Of a stretch of 16,144 nt of DNA, positions 6,710-14,667 are shown piece after piece. Source of the stretch: an uncultured Eisenbergiella sp. (GTDB taxonomy: Bacteria; Bacillota; Clostridia; Lachnospirales; Lachnospiraceae); the NCBI GenBank assembly GCA_947626725.1, contig CANQTI010000018.1, positions 1-16,144 on the forward strand. The letters run 5' to 3'. The translations under genes were made by a program, and so were the position numbers. Each line of letters opens with the position of its first letter. Within the stretch, counting starts at the first letter, position 1. The notes below the pieces were generated by a model, which was given only the letters and a program-made list of their open reading frames with translations, ran no database searches and had not been told where the DNA came from.

Positions 6710-8344
6710 TTACGCCTTCTCGAAATACAGGGTATGGTCGAAGGGGATCTTGTCCTGGAAATATATGTGGTACATGTCCTCCGGCGGCGTGACGCTGCCG
6801 CCCAGCCGCCGCAGCGTCTCCACGGCCGCGAAAAACGGGCCCGCCCGAAACGCCTGTCTCCCGTCGAAAAATTCCAATTCTCCCTTTTTCATGATCAGAT
6901 CCCCGTTTTTCACGGTGGGAATCGTAAAACCGTCTCCCCGCAGCAGCAGTCCGGCGTCCGTATCCAGTTCGAAGCGGACGATGGCCTGCTCGCAGCCTTC
7001 TCCCTGCATGCGCAGGGAAAAGCCGTTTTCGGTCCGCTGCAGCAGGATCCGAATGCAGATGGTCAGTTCCGGCGTGCGCTCTCTGCCTTCCTCCGCGATC
7101 CGGGCCCAGACTGTCCTGGGCCTGTCGCTGCCCAGCGGCTGGTAGTAACGGCCCGCGCCGCGGTACTGCGCCTCATAGCCTTCCGGCGTCTCCCGCAAAT
7201 CCGTCAGGTTCAGATTCCGGCAGTTGAAAAACATGGCGTATCCCCGGACCGCAAAGGAAATATCCCGGTAGGTCCCGTACAGGAAGGTGGGCTGTCCGGC
7301 CAGCATCCATACCGCGAAATCCCCCTGGGTCATCCTGACCGCGCCGGAATCCGCGAACAGCCGATTGACCCGCGTAAAATCCGGACTGCAGGGTTCCGGC
7401 AGATCTTCGAATACCTCCGGCGTCAGATGATAATATTCCAGAGAAATAGGCCAGGGCCTTCCGTCTTCCAGGCAGTTTTCCAGCAGCGCCCGCCCGATCG
7501 CCCGCAGCCCGTCCTCCTTAAGCATGCGGCCGCAGAGCAGATACTGATAAATATACAGATCCGCCCATACCCGGCTGCCCTTGTCCTGCCGGGTGGAATT
7601 TTGGGTGAACACCGAAAAATCCGGATAAAAATAAGCCGGCATCATCTCCAGGTTCCGTTTCACATAAGTCAAAAGCTCCATCCGGCCGGTTTCCTGCGCC
7701 AGGATCAAAAGGGCCCGATTGTTAATCTCATTGTAGGTCCCGCTGGAGCGCTCCGTATACTCTCCGTCCGCATTGCAGTCGATCCCCTCCTCCAGAAATC
7801 GTTCGATCCGTTTCTGATACCGTTCATCCGGCATCAGGCTGTTGAGCATCGACAGCGCCGCGCTGATGACCCAGCGATGGTTGGGGGTATGAAACCCGCC
7901 GGCCAACATGCCTTCTCCCATCCTGTGCAGTACCCGCAGGAGCCGCCCGCGGAAGGCCTCCTCCCGTTCGGTGAGCGTCTGCAGGTTTAAAAACTTCGCC
8001 TCTCGGGCAAGTCCCAGCGTGAAAAACGCGGTGTCCGGCGCGGAGTGCATATTGCACATGAAATAATTGATGGTCCCGTCTGCGTTGATATTCCGTTCCA
8101 GATAGGTCATGGCGCGTTCCGCGAATTCCAGAAGCGACAGGTCCCTGTAATACCGGCTCTCCTTCGTAAAATAGAGGAACATCGGCGTATTGCTGGTGCC
8201 GTTCTGCGGGATCAGGCCGTATCCCTTCTCATAGACGCCGCCGAAATCCGGGCTGTCCGCTTCCGTGCACTGATTGTGCAGCTGGCTCTCCATCGACCGT
8301 TCCGCCGCCCGCAGCGCTCTCTGATATCCGTAAAGTTCTTTCAT
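6710..8344 (-). CDS. Putative (alpha/alpha)-toroid polysaccharide lyase-like protein
   Basis: This 544-residue protein is the last gene of the catabolic operon. The first ~320 residues are helical with repeated Trp/Tyr and small-residue patterns. They include FHTPNHRWVISAAL (151-164; Asn155, His156) and EYTERSSGTYNEINNRA (195-211; Tyr204). The last ~200 look beta-rich. This helical-toroid plus beta-sandwich layout and the N-H-R-W motif recall heparinase II/III-like and related lyases, in which Asn/His and Tyr act in beta-elimination. I cannot place it in a numbered PL family. No signal peptide is seen, so it probably acts in the cytoplasm on imported oligosaccharides and could make the unsaturated ends that GH105 needs. 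The ATG at 8344 has a GGGGAGAG site and follows the fusion gene by 32 nt. A non-catalytic or hydrolase role is not excluded. Confidence 0.6.
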   Translation of the reverse strand: MKELYGYQRALRAAERSMESQLHNQCTEADSPDFGGVYEKGYGLIPQNGTSNTPMFLYFTKESRYYRDLSLLEFAERAMTYLERNINADGTINYFMCNMHSAPDTAFFTLGLAREAKFLNLQTLTEREEAFRGRLLRVLHRMGEGMLAGGFHTPNHRWVISAALSMLNSLMPDERYQKRIERFLEEGIDCNADGEYTERSSGTYNEINNRALLILAQETGRMELLTYVKRNLEMMPAYFYPDFSVFTQNSTRQDKGSRVWADLYIYQYLLCGRMLKEDGLRAIGRALLENCLEDGRPWPISLEYYHLTPEVFEDLPEPCSPDFTRVNRLFADSGAVRMTQGDFAVWMLAGQPTFLYGTYRDISFAVRGYAMFFNCRNLNLTDLRETPEGYEAQYRGAGRYYQPLGSDRPRTVWARIAEEGRERTPELTICIRILLQRTENGFSLRMQGEGCEQAIVRFELDTDAGLLLRGDGFTIPTVKNGDLIMKKGELEFFDGRQAFRAGPFFAAVETLRRLGGSVTPPEDMYHIYFQDKIPFDHTLYFEKA

Positions 8345-8376
8345 GGTCTCTCCCCTTTCCTGTTCTGCCGGTCCTT

Positions 8377-10329
8377 TCAGTGATGCACGATCAGCTCAAA
8401 GCCCACCACCCCGGCCAACTTTTTCAGTCCTTCCCGGTGATCGCCGTACACCACCGCCTGGTGATGGCCGAAGCTGCCCTCCGCCAGCGCATGGCGATAT
8501 GCCCTCGCACCGCCCTCCAGATCCAGATACAGCGCGGGGCTGCACTCATCGTCCCGATACGCGCAGCCGACGATCCTTCCCACAGCGATGATCATTTTTC
8601 TTCCCATTCGGTCAAACCGGCCAATGGTCACGGTATCGGTACCGCCCTCCGCCAAATTCACCTGAAACTTGGTGCCCCAGCCCGCATGGGTGAAGCTGCC
8701 CAGCTCGTAGGGCATGGGTTCCCGGTCCAGTCCGCGCATCCTGGTGGGCGGGACGGCGTGGCGGATCTCCAGGATTTCCTTATCAAAATGCTCCGGCCCA
8801 TAGACGATCCGGGACATCCGGACATCGGAAAGCAGATGCATTCCCGGCAGGATCAGCATGGGATTGCCCATGAAGGCCGCCTGCTTCGTCCAGTACATAA
8901 ACACGATCATTGCCATCAGCACGTTCAGATCCTCCTCACAGGCGGAGGGGATCCCCTCGTCCTTGAACATGCTGTGGGTCAGGCAGGGCGTGCATCTGTA
9001 ACGCATCGGGTAGCGGGAGGCACACAGCTCCTTGCAGGCCGTGGTAAAGGCATTGCAGTCAAAACGCTCCATAAGCCGCCGCACCGCGTTGCGGTATCGG
9101 ATATCCCGGGAAATGGATTCTGCATCGATGGAAGCGCGCACGGCGCCGTTTCGGAGGGCCTCTGCCTCCGCCAGCGTGTCCTCCTCCTCCGTCTTTTCCA
9201 TCTCGTCAAACACGCTGCGGAAGGTCATCCGTCTGGTGCGCAGCCCGTATTTGGTGAACAGGCCATACAGGTCGGAATTGCTGGTGTTGACGCTGACCGG
9301 GAACTGCTCCGAGGCGCTCAGGATGAGGATCCGGGTGTTGGCGATGGCCTTGCGCACCTGCAGACAGGCCAGCAGCTCCCGATATTCCGCATAGTCATGA
9401 GCCATATAGGCCTCCAGCCCCTCGCTCCGGTAAAATCCCACGATATCAATGGCGGAAGGCCCTCTGTCAATGAGGGACATCGGTTTATGGAATTTTTCGA
9501 TTCCAGGCACCCGGTAGGTCATCAGGAACAGATCCACCTGCGCGATATCGGCTTCCAGCTTCGCCAGCTCCGCGTCCGGCACATAGAAGCTCTCGTCATA
9601 TTCAATATAGACCGGTTCCAGAATTCTGGCGCTGCTGCTCAATTCCCTCCGGATCCGCTCCTGCCAGACCAAAAACTGCTCTTTTCCCGCCCTTCTTTCA
9701 TAGACCGGCGAAAGCTCTTCCTCAGTTCCCACACGGCATGGCCCCTCCCAGATATCCGTATGCACCACATTGGCAAACACAGGCTTCAGATTCACTTTCA
9801 CATCCATTGCGCGTTTCATGCTCTTTTTTTCGTTCCCCCTTTTCCGGCTGCCTCCCCCGGCAGCTTCCTTTTCTTCCGCTTTCTTTGCCTCTGCCGTTTC
9901 CTCTTTCTCTTCTGCCGCTTCTCCTTCCCGTTTTCCGCCCGCCGCTTCCGCGATCCGGCACACCATTCGGTACAGCCCCCGCCGCCGTTCCTCCGACAGC
10001 AGGCGGTTTTTTTCGGAAAACAGGCAGGCCAGCGTTTCCTCCCTGGCGGCTTCGGCCTCCGAGGCGCTCCTTCCGGCAAAACAGCCCGCCAGCAGCATCG
10101 CCATCCCCTTCACCAGAAGCGAATCGGAATCGCAGATGATCCGCAGAGTTTTGCCCTCCCTGCGGCATGCGGCCCACAGCCCCGACTGGCATCCCGGGAT
10201 CTTGTTGCCGGGGCACCGGATGCCGGCCGGCACCTCCTCCGACAGCGCCAGCGTCATCAGATAATCATACTGCGCTTCCTCTTCCAGCTGCAGAAATGCC
10301 CCGATCTGTGAAATCGCCCTTTCGCCCAT
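8377..10329 (-). CDS. SufE-like sulfur acceptor fused to FucI/AraA-like sugar isomerase
   Basis: This 650-residue protein has two parts. Residues 1-130 are SufE-like: YDYLMTLALSEE, then NKIPGCQSGLW with Cys47 matching the sulfur-accepting Cys of SufE, then DSDSLLVKGMAMLLAG. Residues 131-172 are a Glu/Lys/Ala-rich linker. Residues 173-650 resemble the L-fucose/L-arabinose isomerase superfamily (COG2407-like): DEGIPSACEEDL (457-468) in the metal-site region, and GSFGHHQAVVYGD (618-630), like the AraA G-x-HH motif. Six Cys lie at 425, 432, 436, 446, 449 and 464. The ATG at 10329 has an AAAGGAG site and overlaps the end of sufS by 65 nt. The Met at residue 171 has no well-spaced ribosome site, so a true fusion is favoured. 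SufE would take persulfide sulfur from the neighbouring SufS; what it passes it to, and the sugar used, are unknown. Confidence 0.8.
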   Translation of the reverse strand: MGERAISQIGAFLQLEEEAQYDYLMTLALSEEVPAGIRCPGNKIPGCQSGLWAACRREGKTLRIICDSDSLLVKGMAMLLAGCFAGRSASEAEAAREETLACLFSEKNRLLSEERRRGLYRMVCRIAEAAGGKREGEAAEEKEETAEAKKAEEKEAAGGGSRKRGNEKKSMKRAMDVKVNLKPVFANVVHTDIWEGPCRVGTEEELSPVYERRAGKEQFLVWQERIRRELSSSARILEPVYIEYDESFYVPDAELAKLEADIAQVDLFLMTYRVPGIEKFHKPMSLIDRGPSAIDIVGFYRSEGLEAYMAHDYAEYRELLACLQVRKAIANTRILILSASEQFPVSVNTSNSDLYGLFTKYGLRTRRMTFRSVFDEMEKTEEEDTLAEAEALRNGAVRASIDAESISRDIRYRNAVRRLMERFDCNAFTTACKELCASRYPMRYRCTPCLTHSMFKDEGIPSACEEDLNVLMAMIVFMYWTKQAAFMGNPMLILPGMHLLSDVRMSRIVYGPEHFDKEILEIRHAVPPTRMRGLDREPMPYELGSFTHAGWGTKFQVNLAEGGTDTVTIGRFDRMGRKMIIAVGRIVGCAYRDDECSPALYLDLEGGARAYRHALAEGSFGHHQAVVYGDHREGLKKLAGVVGFELIVHH

Positions 10330-11947
10330 GCTCCCGATCTCCTTTCCCGTACCTTCGCAGCAGCGTCTCCAGGGCCGCCAGCATCCGATCGATCTCCCGT
10401 TCCGTATTGTAGAGAGCGAAGGACGCACGCACGCAGCCCGGGATCCCCAGCTGACGCAAGGCCTCCGGGGCGCAGTGACGGCCGCTCCTGACGCAGATCC
10501 CCTCTGCAGCCAGATACGCGGCAATATCATAATCCTGCAGGACCTCCGTATGGAAGGACACGATGGGGGCCAGCCCGCTGCCGTCTCCCGGCAGGAAAAA
10601 ACGGCCGTCCTTCAAAAGCTGTTCTCTGGCATACGCCTTCAGCGCCGCTTCCCTCTTCCGGATCCGTTCCATTCCTATCTCCTGCAGAAAAAGAACAGCC
10701 CGGGCCAGTCCCACGGCGCCCGCCACATCTGGTGTTCCCGACTCAAAGCGCCTTGGTCCGTCCAGATACGATGGTCCCGCTGCCGTCTCTTCCGTCATGC
10801 CGCCGCCCGTCAGAAAAACATCCATTTCGGCCTGAATCCTTCGTTTCGCATACAGCACGCCGATCCCCATAGGGCCATAGACTTTATGCCCGGAAAAACA
10901 CAGAAACTCCGCATCCAGCGCCCGACAGTCGATGGGAATGTGTCCCGCCGCCTGGGCCGCATCCAGCAGCACCGGCTTTCCCTTTCCGTGCGCGATCCCG
11001 ATCAGTTCCCGCACCGGTATGGCGACATCCGACAGATTGGAACAGAGCGTGCAGGCGGTCAGTACCGTATTTTCATCTACGAGGAACCGCGCCGCCTCCA
11101 GATCCACCCTGCCCTCCTTCAGCGGTATGATCCGCAGCTGCGCGCCGCTCCTCCTGCAGGCCTCCCGCCAGGGCAGGCAATTAGAGTTGTGCTCCAGAGC
11201 GGTGATCACGATGTTTTTCCCCGGCTTCAGCCGAGGCGCACAATACCCGTAGGCCACGAGATTGATGCCCGCCGTGGTGCCGCCGGTAAAAATGATCTCC
11301 TCCGATTCCGCGCACAGGAAGCCGGCCAGCGTCTGCCTCGCCTGTTCGTATCGCTGTTCGCTCTGTATGGCCAGCCGATAGCCGCCCCGGTAGACGTTGG
11401 CGTTATCCTCCCGGTAATATCGGTCCAGTTCCTGCAGGACACAGTCCGGTTTCTGGGTGGTGGCGGCATTGTCCAGATAGCAAAGCTCCCCTTTCGCCAG
11501 AATAGGGAATTGCTTCCGGAGCAGGCCGCCGGGACCCCCGCGCCGCTCCCCCAGGCACCGGTACAGGCTGTGCGCCAGCTCTTCTGTGGTGCCCGGCAGC
11601 TCCTCTCCCTCCGGGAGCGTGACGCCCAGCCGTTTTTCGATCCCCATGATCAGCAGGACCTTTTTCTGCACCGCGGAGCTGGTATTGTGGCAGTCCGGTT
11701 TGGCGATCCGGTCCAGCACCGCCTGTTCCTCCGCCCCCTTCGGTGCCAGCGCCCGGATACTTTTTACCGCCAGCTGATACAGATTTTTCTCCCTCTCCGT
11801 ATCCGGCAGCACCAACCGAGCCAGGATATACGCTTCGAGCCGATCTCGAAACGCTTCATAGCTCAGAGTTTCCTCCTTCAGCCGCTCCAGAATCGCCTCA
11901 CTCTTTTTCTGACTTTCCAGAAACCGGCCCGCCAGATCCCCGGCCAT
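10265..11947 (-). CDS. sufS: SufS-type cysteine desulfurase with extra N-terminal domain
   Basis: This 560-residue PLP enzyme releases sulfur from L-cysteine as a protein-bound persulfide, giving alanine. Residues from about 148 are a full class-V SufS domain: YLDNAATTQKP (157-167), the ALEHNSNCLPW segment (250-260), LDAAQAAGHIPID (328-340), the PLP lysine Lys355 in FSGHKVYGP, and the active Cys492 in RSGRHCAPEAL. SufS proteins are usually about 400-420 residues; the first ~145 here are extra. They are helical, and the segment LLIMGIEKRLGVTLPEGEEL (98-117) recalls an acyl-carrier-like fold but lacks the D-S-L serine. The ATG at 11947 has AAAGGAGG before it; an upstream-extended frame has no such site. 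The last ~20 residues run into the SufE-fusion gene (65-nt overlap), so the two are co-translated and are probably partners. It lies 122 nt after the GH78 gene. Confidence 0.88.
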   Translation of the reverse strand: MAGDLAGRFLESQKKSEAILERLKEETLSYEAFRDRLEAYILARLVLPDTEREKNLYQLAVKSIRALAPKGAEEQAVLDRIAKPDCHNTSSAVQKKVLLIMGIEKRLGVTLPEGEELPGTTEELAHSLYRCLGERRGGPGGLLRKQFPILAKGELCYLDNAATTQKPDCVLQELDRYYREDNANVYRGGYRLAIQSEQRYEQARQTLAGFLCAESEEIIFTGGTTAGINLVAYGYCAPRLKPGKNIVITALEHNSNCLPWREACRRSGAQLRIIPLKEGRVDLEAARFLVDENTVLTACTLCSNLSDVAIPVRELIGIAHGKGKPVLLDAAQAAGHIPIDCRALDAEFLCFSGHKVYGPMGIGVLYAKRRIQAEMDVFLTGGGMTEETAAGPSYLDGPRRFESGTPDVAGAVGLARAVLFLQEIGMERIRKREAALKAYAREQLLKDGRFFLPGDGSGLAPIVSFHTEVLQDYDIAAYLAAEGICVRSGRHCAPEALRQLGIPGCVRASFALYNTEREIDRMLAALETLLRRYGKGDREHGRKGDFTDRGISAAGRGSAV

Positions 11948-12069
11948 GCCAAGTCCTCCTTTCCGCTGCCCGAACTTAGCCGCTGCGGGACGTTCACTGT
12001 CCGGTGACCGGTCCTCACCGCCGCAAAGCATTCCTCATCCGCCGCCCTCATCCCGCCGCGGGACGTTCC
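11948..12069 (-). other. Intergenic gap with short imperfect repeats
   Basis: This 122-nt gap between the GH78 and sufS genes carries GCGGGACGTTC twice (11985-11995 and 12058-12068), CCTCATCC three times (12033, 12046, and 12068 overlapping the GH78 stop) and a small 6-bp hairpin (12002-12007 with 12015-12020). No convincing promoter or U-run terminator is seen, so sufS is probably transcribed from the GH105 promoter. Confidence 0.5.
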
Positions 12070-14667
12070 TCATCCGACGGCCGTTTCCTCCCCGATCCGC
12101 AGATGCAGCTCCCAGTCGCCGGAGCCCAGCGTATCCGGAGCTCCCATCACCCCGCGGGGCAGCCGCACGGCCGCGCTGCAGCCGAAGGGGATCCGAACCT
12201 TCCAGCAAATCTCGCGGCCCTCCCGCGTCCAACAGCTCGCCGCCTCTCCCCGCACGGTTTCCACACGGCATTCCATCTGCGCGATATAAGGCATGCCGCC
12301 CGGGGTCAGCAGGAAATGCCGGTAGCCGGATCCCTCCTCCAGCGGACAGATGCCCGCCAGGTAACGGTAGAACGCCGCTGCGATATCGGAAAACATATAA
12401 TGATTCCGGGAGCCGGTACCGTTCCAGCATTCCCCCAGGGTAGTGAAGCCCAGCCCGATCCAGTACCGGTAGCCCGGATAGCCCTCGCACTCTGCCAGCC
12501 GATAGATCAGATCCGCCCGATTCCGATCGCCCAAGGAACGGTATACGCATTCCGCGCCCAAAAGGCCGAAATCCGGATGATACGCCGTCTCCTTCAGCTT
12601 TTCCTCCAGTTTCTCCACAAGCCAGCTTTCGTCTGCCGGCTCGTACAACTGGTAATAAAGCACCATGGCGTAGGCGCTCTGGCAGTCGCCGGTCACCGTC
12701 CTTTCCTCCCGATGCAGAAAAGCTTTCCGAAACGCAGCGGCGATAGCCGCTGTCCGCCCTTCCTCCTTCGGATATCCCAAAAGCTCCTCCGCTTTTTCCA
12801 GGATCCTGGCCGCATAGAAATAGCAGGCCGTATCCGTAAACGTCAGCGGCAGACGGCTGTTCCTCATGTTTCGGGCCAGCGCCGGGCCCTGAAAGGGCGC
12901 GCACCAGTCGCCGATGCCGTATTCAGGCATCTGATCAAAGGCCATCTGTTCCATCCATCCCACCAGCTTTTTCAGCACGGGATAATGACGCGCCAGCAGA
13001 TCCTTCCGGCCGGTATGCAGATACAGCATCCACAGCACCTGCGGCATGGCCTTGGACCAGTCCGGCCCGTTGCCCCAGTCGAACCCCCAGCCGGCGGTGG
13101 GCACGATGCAGGAGATGGAGCCGTCCGGCCTCTGGTTGTCCCGGATGTCCTCCAGCCACTTTTCCAGGCAATCCGCAGCGCCGTAGGTGAACAGGAACTG
13201 CTCCGCCATCACTGCGGCGTCCCCCGTCCAGGGATTCTTTTCCCGGTGCGGGCAGTCGCTGGGCACCCCCAGGAAGTTGGATACGGTGGAATAGCAGCAC
13301 ATGCGCCAGATCTGATCCAAGGCAGGATCGGAGGTATGAAAAACGCCCGTCTGCGCGAATTCGCTGTGCAGCTCCACTCCCCGGACCCCTTCCGGCTCCG
13401 GCGCACAGGACAGGCCGCTGATCTGGACATAGCGGAAGCCGTGATAGACGAACCGGGGCTCCCAGCACTTTTCGCCGTCGCTGCAGGCCGTATAATAGTC
13501 GGTCTGGAACTCTCCGGTCTTCACAAAGTTGGAAATATAAGACGTATCCACCGAATTTCCGTCTTCCTTCAGTGCTTCCCCATAATGAAACCGGACCCGT
13601 TCCCCCGCCTTTGCCCAAAACCGCAGACGCATCACGCCGGCGAAGTTCTGGCCGAAATCCGCGATCCAGTCCCCGGACGGCGTCTGATACAGAGCCGCCG
13701 GCTCCCATTCCTTCGCCGCAATCACCGGACCGATAGGCGACGCCTGCAGGGCTCCCCCCGGTCCCCGCACGGCCCGTACGCCCGTCCAGCCTTCCCCGGC
13801 CTCCCCCCAGGCAGAGAAATCCGGACATTCCAGCCGCTCCTCATAATGCTCCCCGGTGCGCAGGCATTCATATACGATGGGCGAGGCGATGGATCTCCAG
13901 CTTTTGTCCGTGGCGATGACCTCCTCCGAGCCGTCCGCGTAGGTCAGCACCAGTTCCGCGATGAGACGCGGAACGTCCCGCCAGGGCGCAATATCCAGCC
14001 CCCACTCATCCTTCTCGATATAATTGTAACGGCCGTTCCCCACCAGAATGCCCAGACCGAACCGCTCCCGCTTCGCCTGCGCGGTCACATCCAACACATC
14101 GTAATACAGCCGGCTGTCATATTTGGTATAGGCGGGAGTGAGCCTTCCCGCAGAAATCTTTTCCCCTTCTATATACGCTTCATACAGCCCCACGCCGCAG
14201 ACGTACAGTCTGGCCCTGACCACCTTCGCCCGGGGCGTGACCCCGATTCTGTACCAGCAAGCCCCTTTTGCATCGGCAGCCCTTCGGTAAAGTGTTGTAC
14301 AGATCCATTTCCCCTTCCAGGCCTCCTCCCGTTTGCCTGTCTCAAAATACTGTTCCCCGCTGGTCAGCGTCTGACCGCTTTCCGAAAGGACGCTGACCGT
14401 CCAGACGTAGCCGGTCCTGGGACGCAGCGATAGCCGCTCCTCCCGGAACAGATTCTGTCCGCCTTCCACCATCCCGGTATCCCAGACTTCCTCTTTTCCG
14501 CCCTCCGGCAAAATACGCAGGATCCGAACACGCCAGGCTCTCTGCCCGTCCCCGTTTCGGCCGGACCGGCATTTCCAGGACAGCAGGGGGACGGTGTCGA
14601 TCCCGATGGGATCCTTTTTTCCCATACACAGGCATTCCGTAAAACACAGCCCATTTTCTCCGCTCAT
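12070..14667 (-). CDS. GH78 alpha-L-rhamnosidase
   Basis: This 865-residue enzyme removes non-reducing terminal L-rhamnose by inverting hydrolysis. The layout is that of GH78: N-terminal beta domains (about 20-330, with the accessory domain around CWYRIGVTPRAKVVRARLYV, 137-156), a beta domain to about 430, an (alpha/alpha)6 catalytic domain (about 440-770) and a C-terminal beta domain. The catalytic stretch DCPHREKNPWTGD (471-483) lines up residue for residue with the Asp567, Glu572 and Asp579 region of Bacillus RhaB: here Asp471, Glu476 and Asp483. Glu746 in GECWNGTGSRNH fits the general base. No signal peptide is present, so it is probably cytoplasmic. The ATG at 14667 shares ATGA with the GH105 stop codon, which fixes the start although the frame is open further upstream. 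Confidence 0.95.
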   Translation of the reverse strand: MSGENGLCFTECLCMGKKDPIGIDTVPLLSWKCRSGRNGDGQRAWRVRILRILPEGGKEEVWDTGMVEGGQNLFREERLSLRPRTGYVWTVSVLSESGQTLTSGEQYFETGKREEAWKGKWICTTLYRRAADAKGACWYRIGVTPRAKVVRARLYVCGVGLYEAYIEGEKISAGRLTPAYTKYDSRLYYDVLDVTAQAKRERFGLGILVGNGRYNYIEKDEWGLDIAPWRDVPRLIAELVLTYADGSEEVIATDKSWRSIASPIVYECLRTGEHYEERLECPDFSAWGEAGEGWTGVRAVRGPGGALQASPIGPVIAAKEWEPAALYQTPSGDWIADFGQNFAGVMRLRFWAKAGERVRFHYGEALKEDGNSVDTSYISNFVKTGEFQTDYYTACSDGEKCWEPRFVYHGFRYVQISGLSCAPEPEGVRGVELHSEFAQTGVFHTSDPALDQIWRMCCYSTVSNFLGVPSDCPHREKNPWTGDAAVMAEQFLFTYGAADCLEKWLEDIRDNQRPDGSISCIVPTAGWGFDWGNGPDWSKAMPQVLWMLYLHTGRKDLLARHYPVLKKLVGWMEQMAFDQMPEYGIGDWCAPFQGPALARNMRNSRLPLTFTDTACYFYAARILEKAEELLGYPKEEGRTAAIAAAFRKAFLHREERTVTGDCQSAYAMVLYYQLYEPADESWLVEKLEEKLKETAYHPDFGLLGAECVYRSLGDRNRADLIYRLAECEGYPGYRYWIGLGFTTLGECWNGTGSRNHYMFSDIAAAFYRYLAGICPLEEGSGYRHFLLTPGGMPYIAQMECRVETVRGEAASCWTREGREICWKVRIPFGCSAAVRLPRGVMGAPDTLGSGDWELHLRIGEETAVG

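Noticed and set aside
9817..9819. Separate start for the isomerase-like domain at the ATG encoding residue 171
   Set aside because: The nearest purine-rich stretch (AGGGGG) is about 15 nt away, too far for a normal ribosome site, and the frame is continuous with SufE. Restart is possible but not favoured.
8380..10311. Long plus-strand open frame opposite the SufE-isomerase fusion
   Set aside because: Its composition is that of an antisense shadow, and it has no plausible ribosome site or motif. The minus-strand protein has clear SufE and isomerase motifs.
10328..12007. Long plus-strand open frame opposite sufS
   Set aside because: Same reasoning: an antisense frame without domain signals over a well-supported cysteine desulfurase.
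12004..14433. Very long open frame on the plus strand opposite the GH78 gene
   Set aside because: The protein is rich in Pro, Arg, His and Gln with no recognisable domain, and it lies antisense to a gene with complete GH78 motifs. GC-rich third positions commonly keep the opposite frame open.
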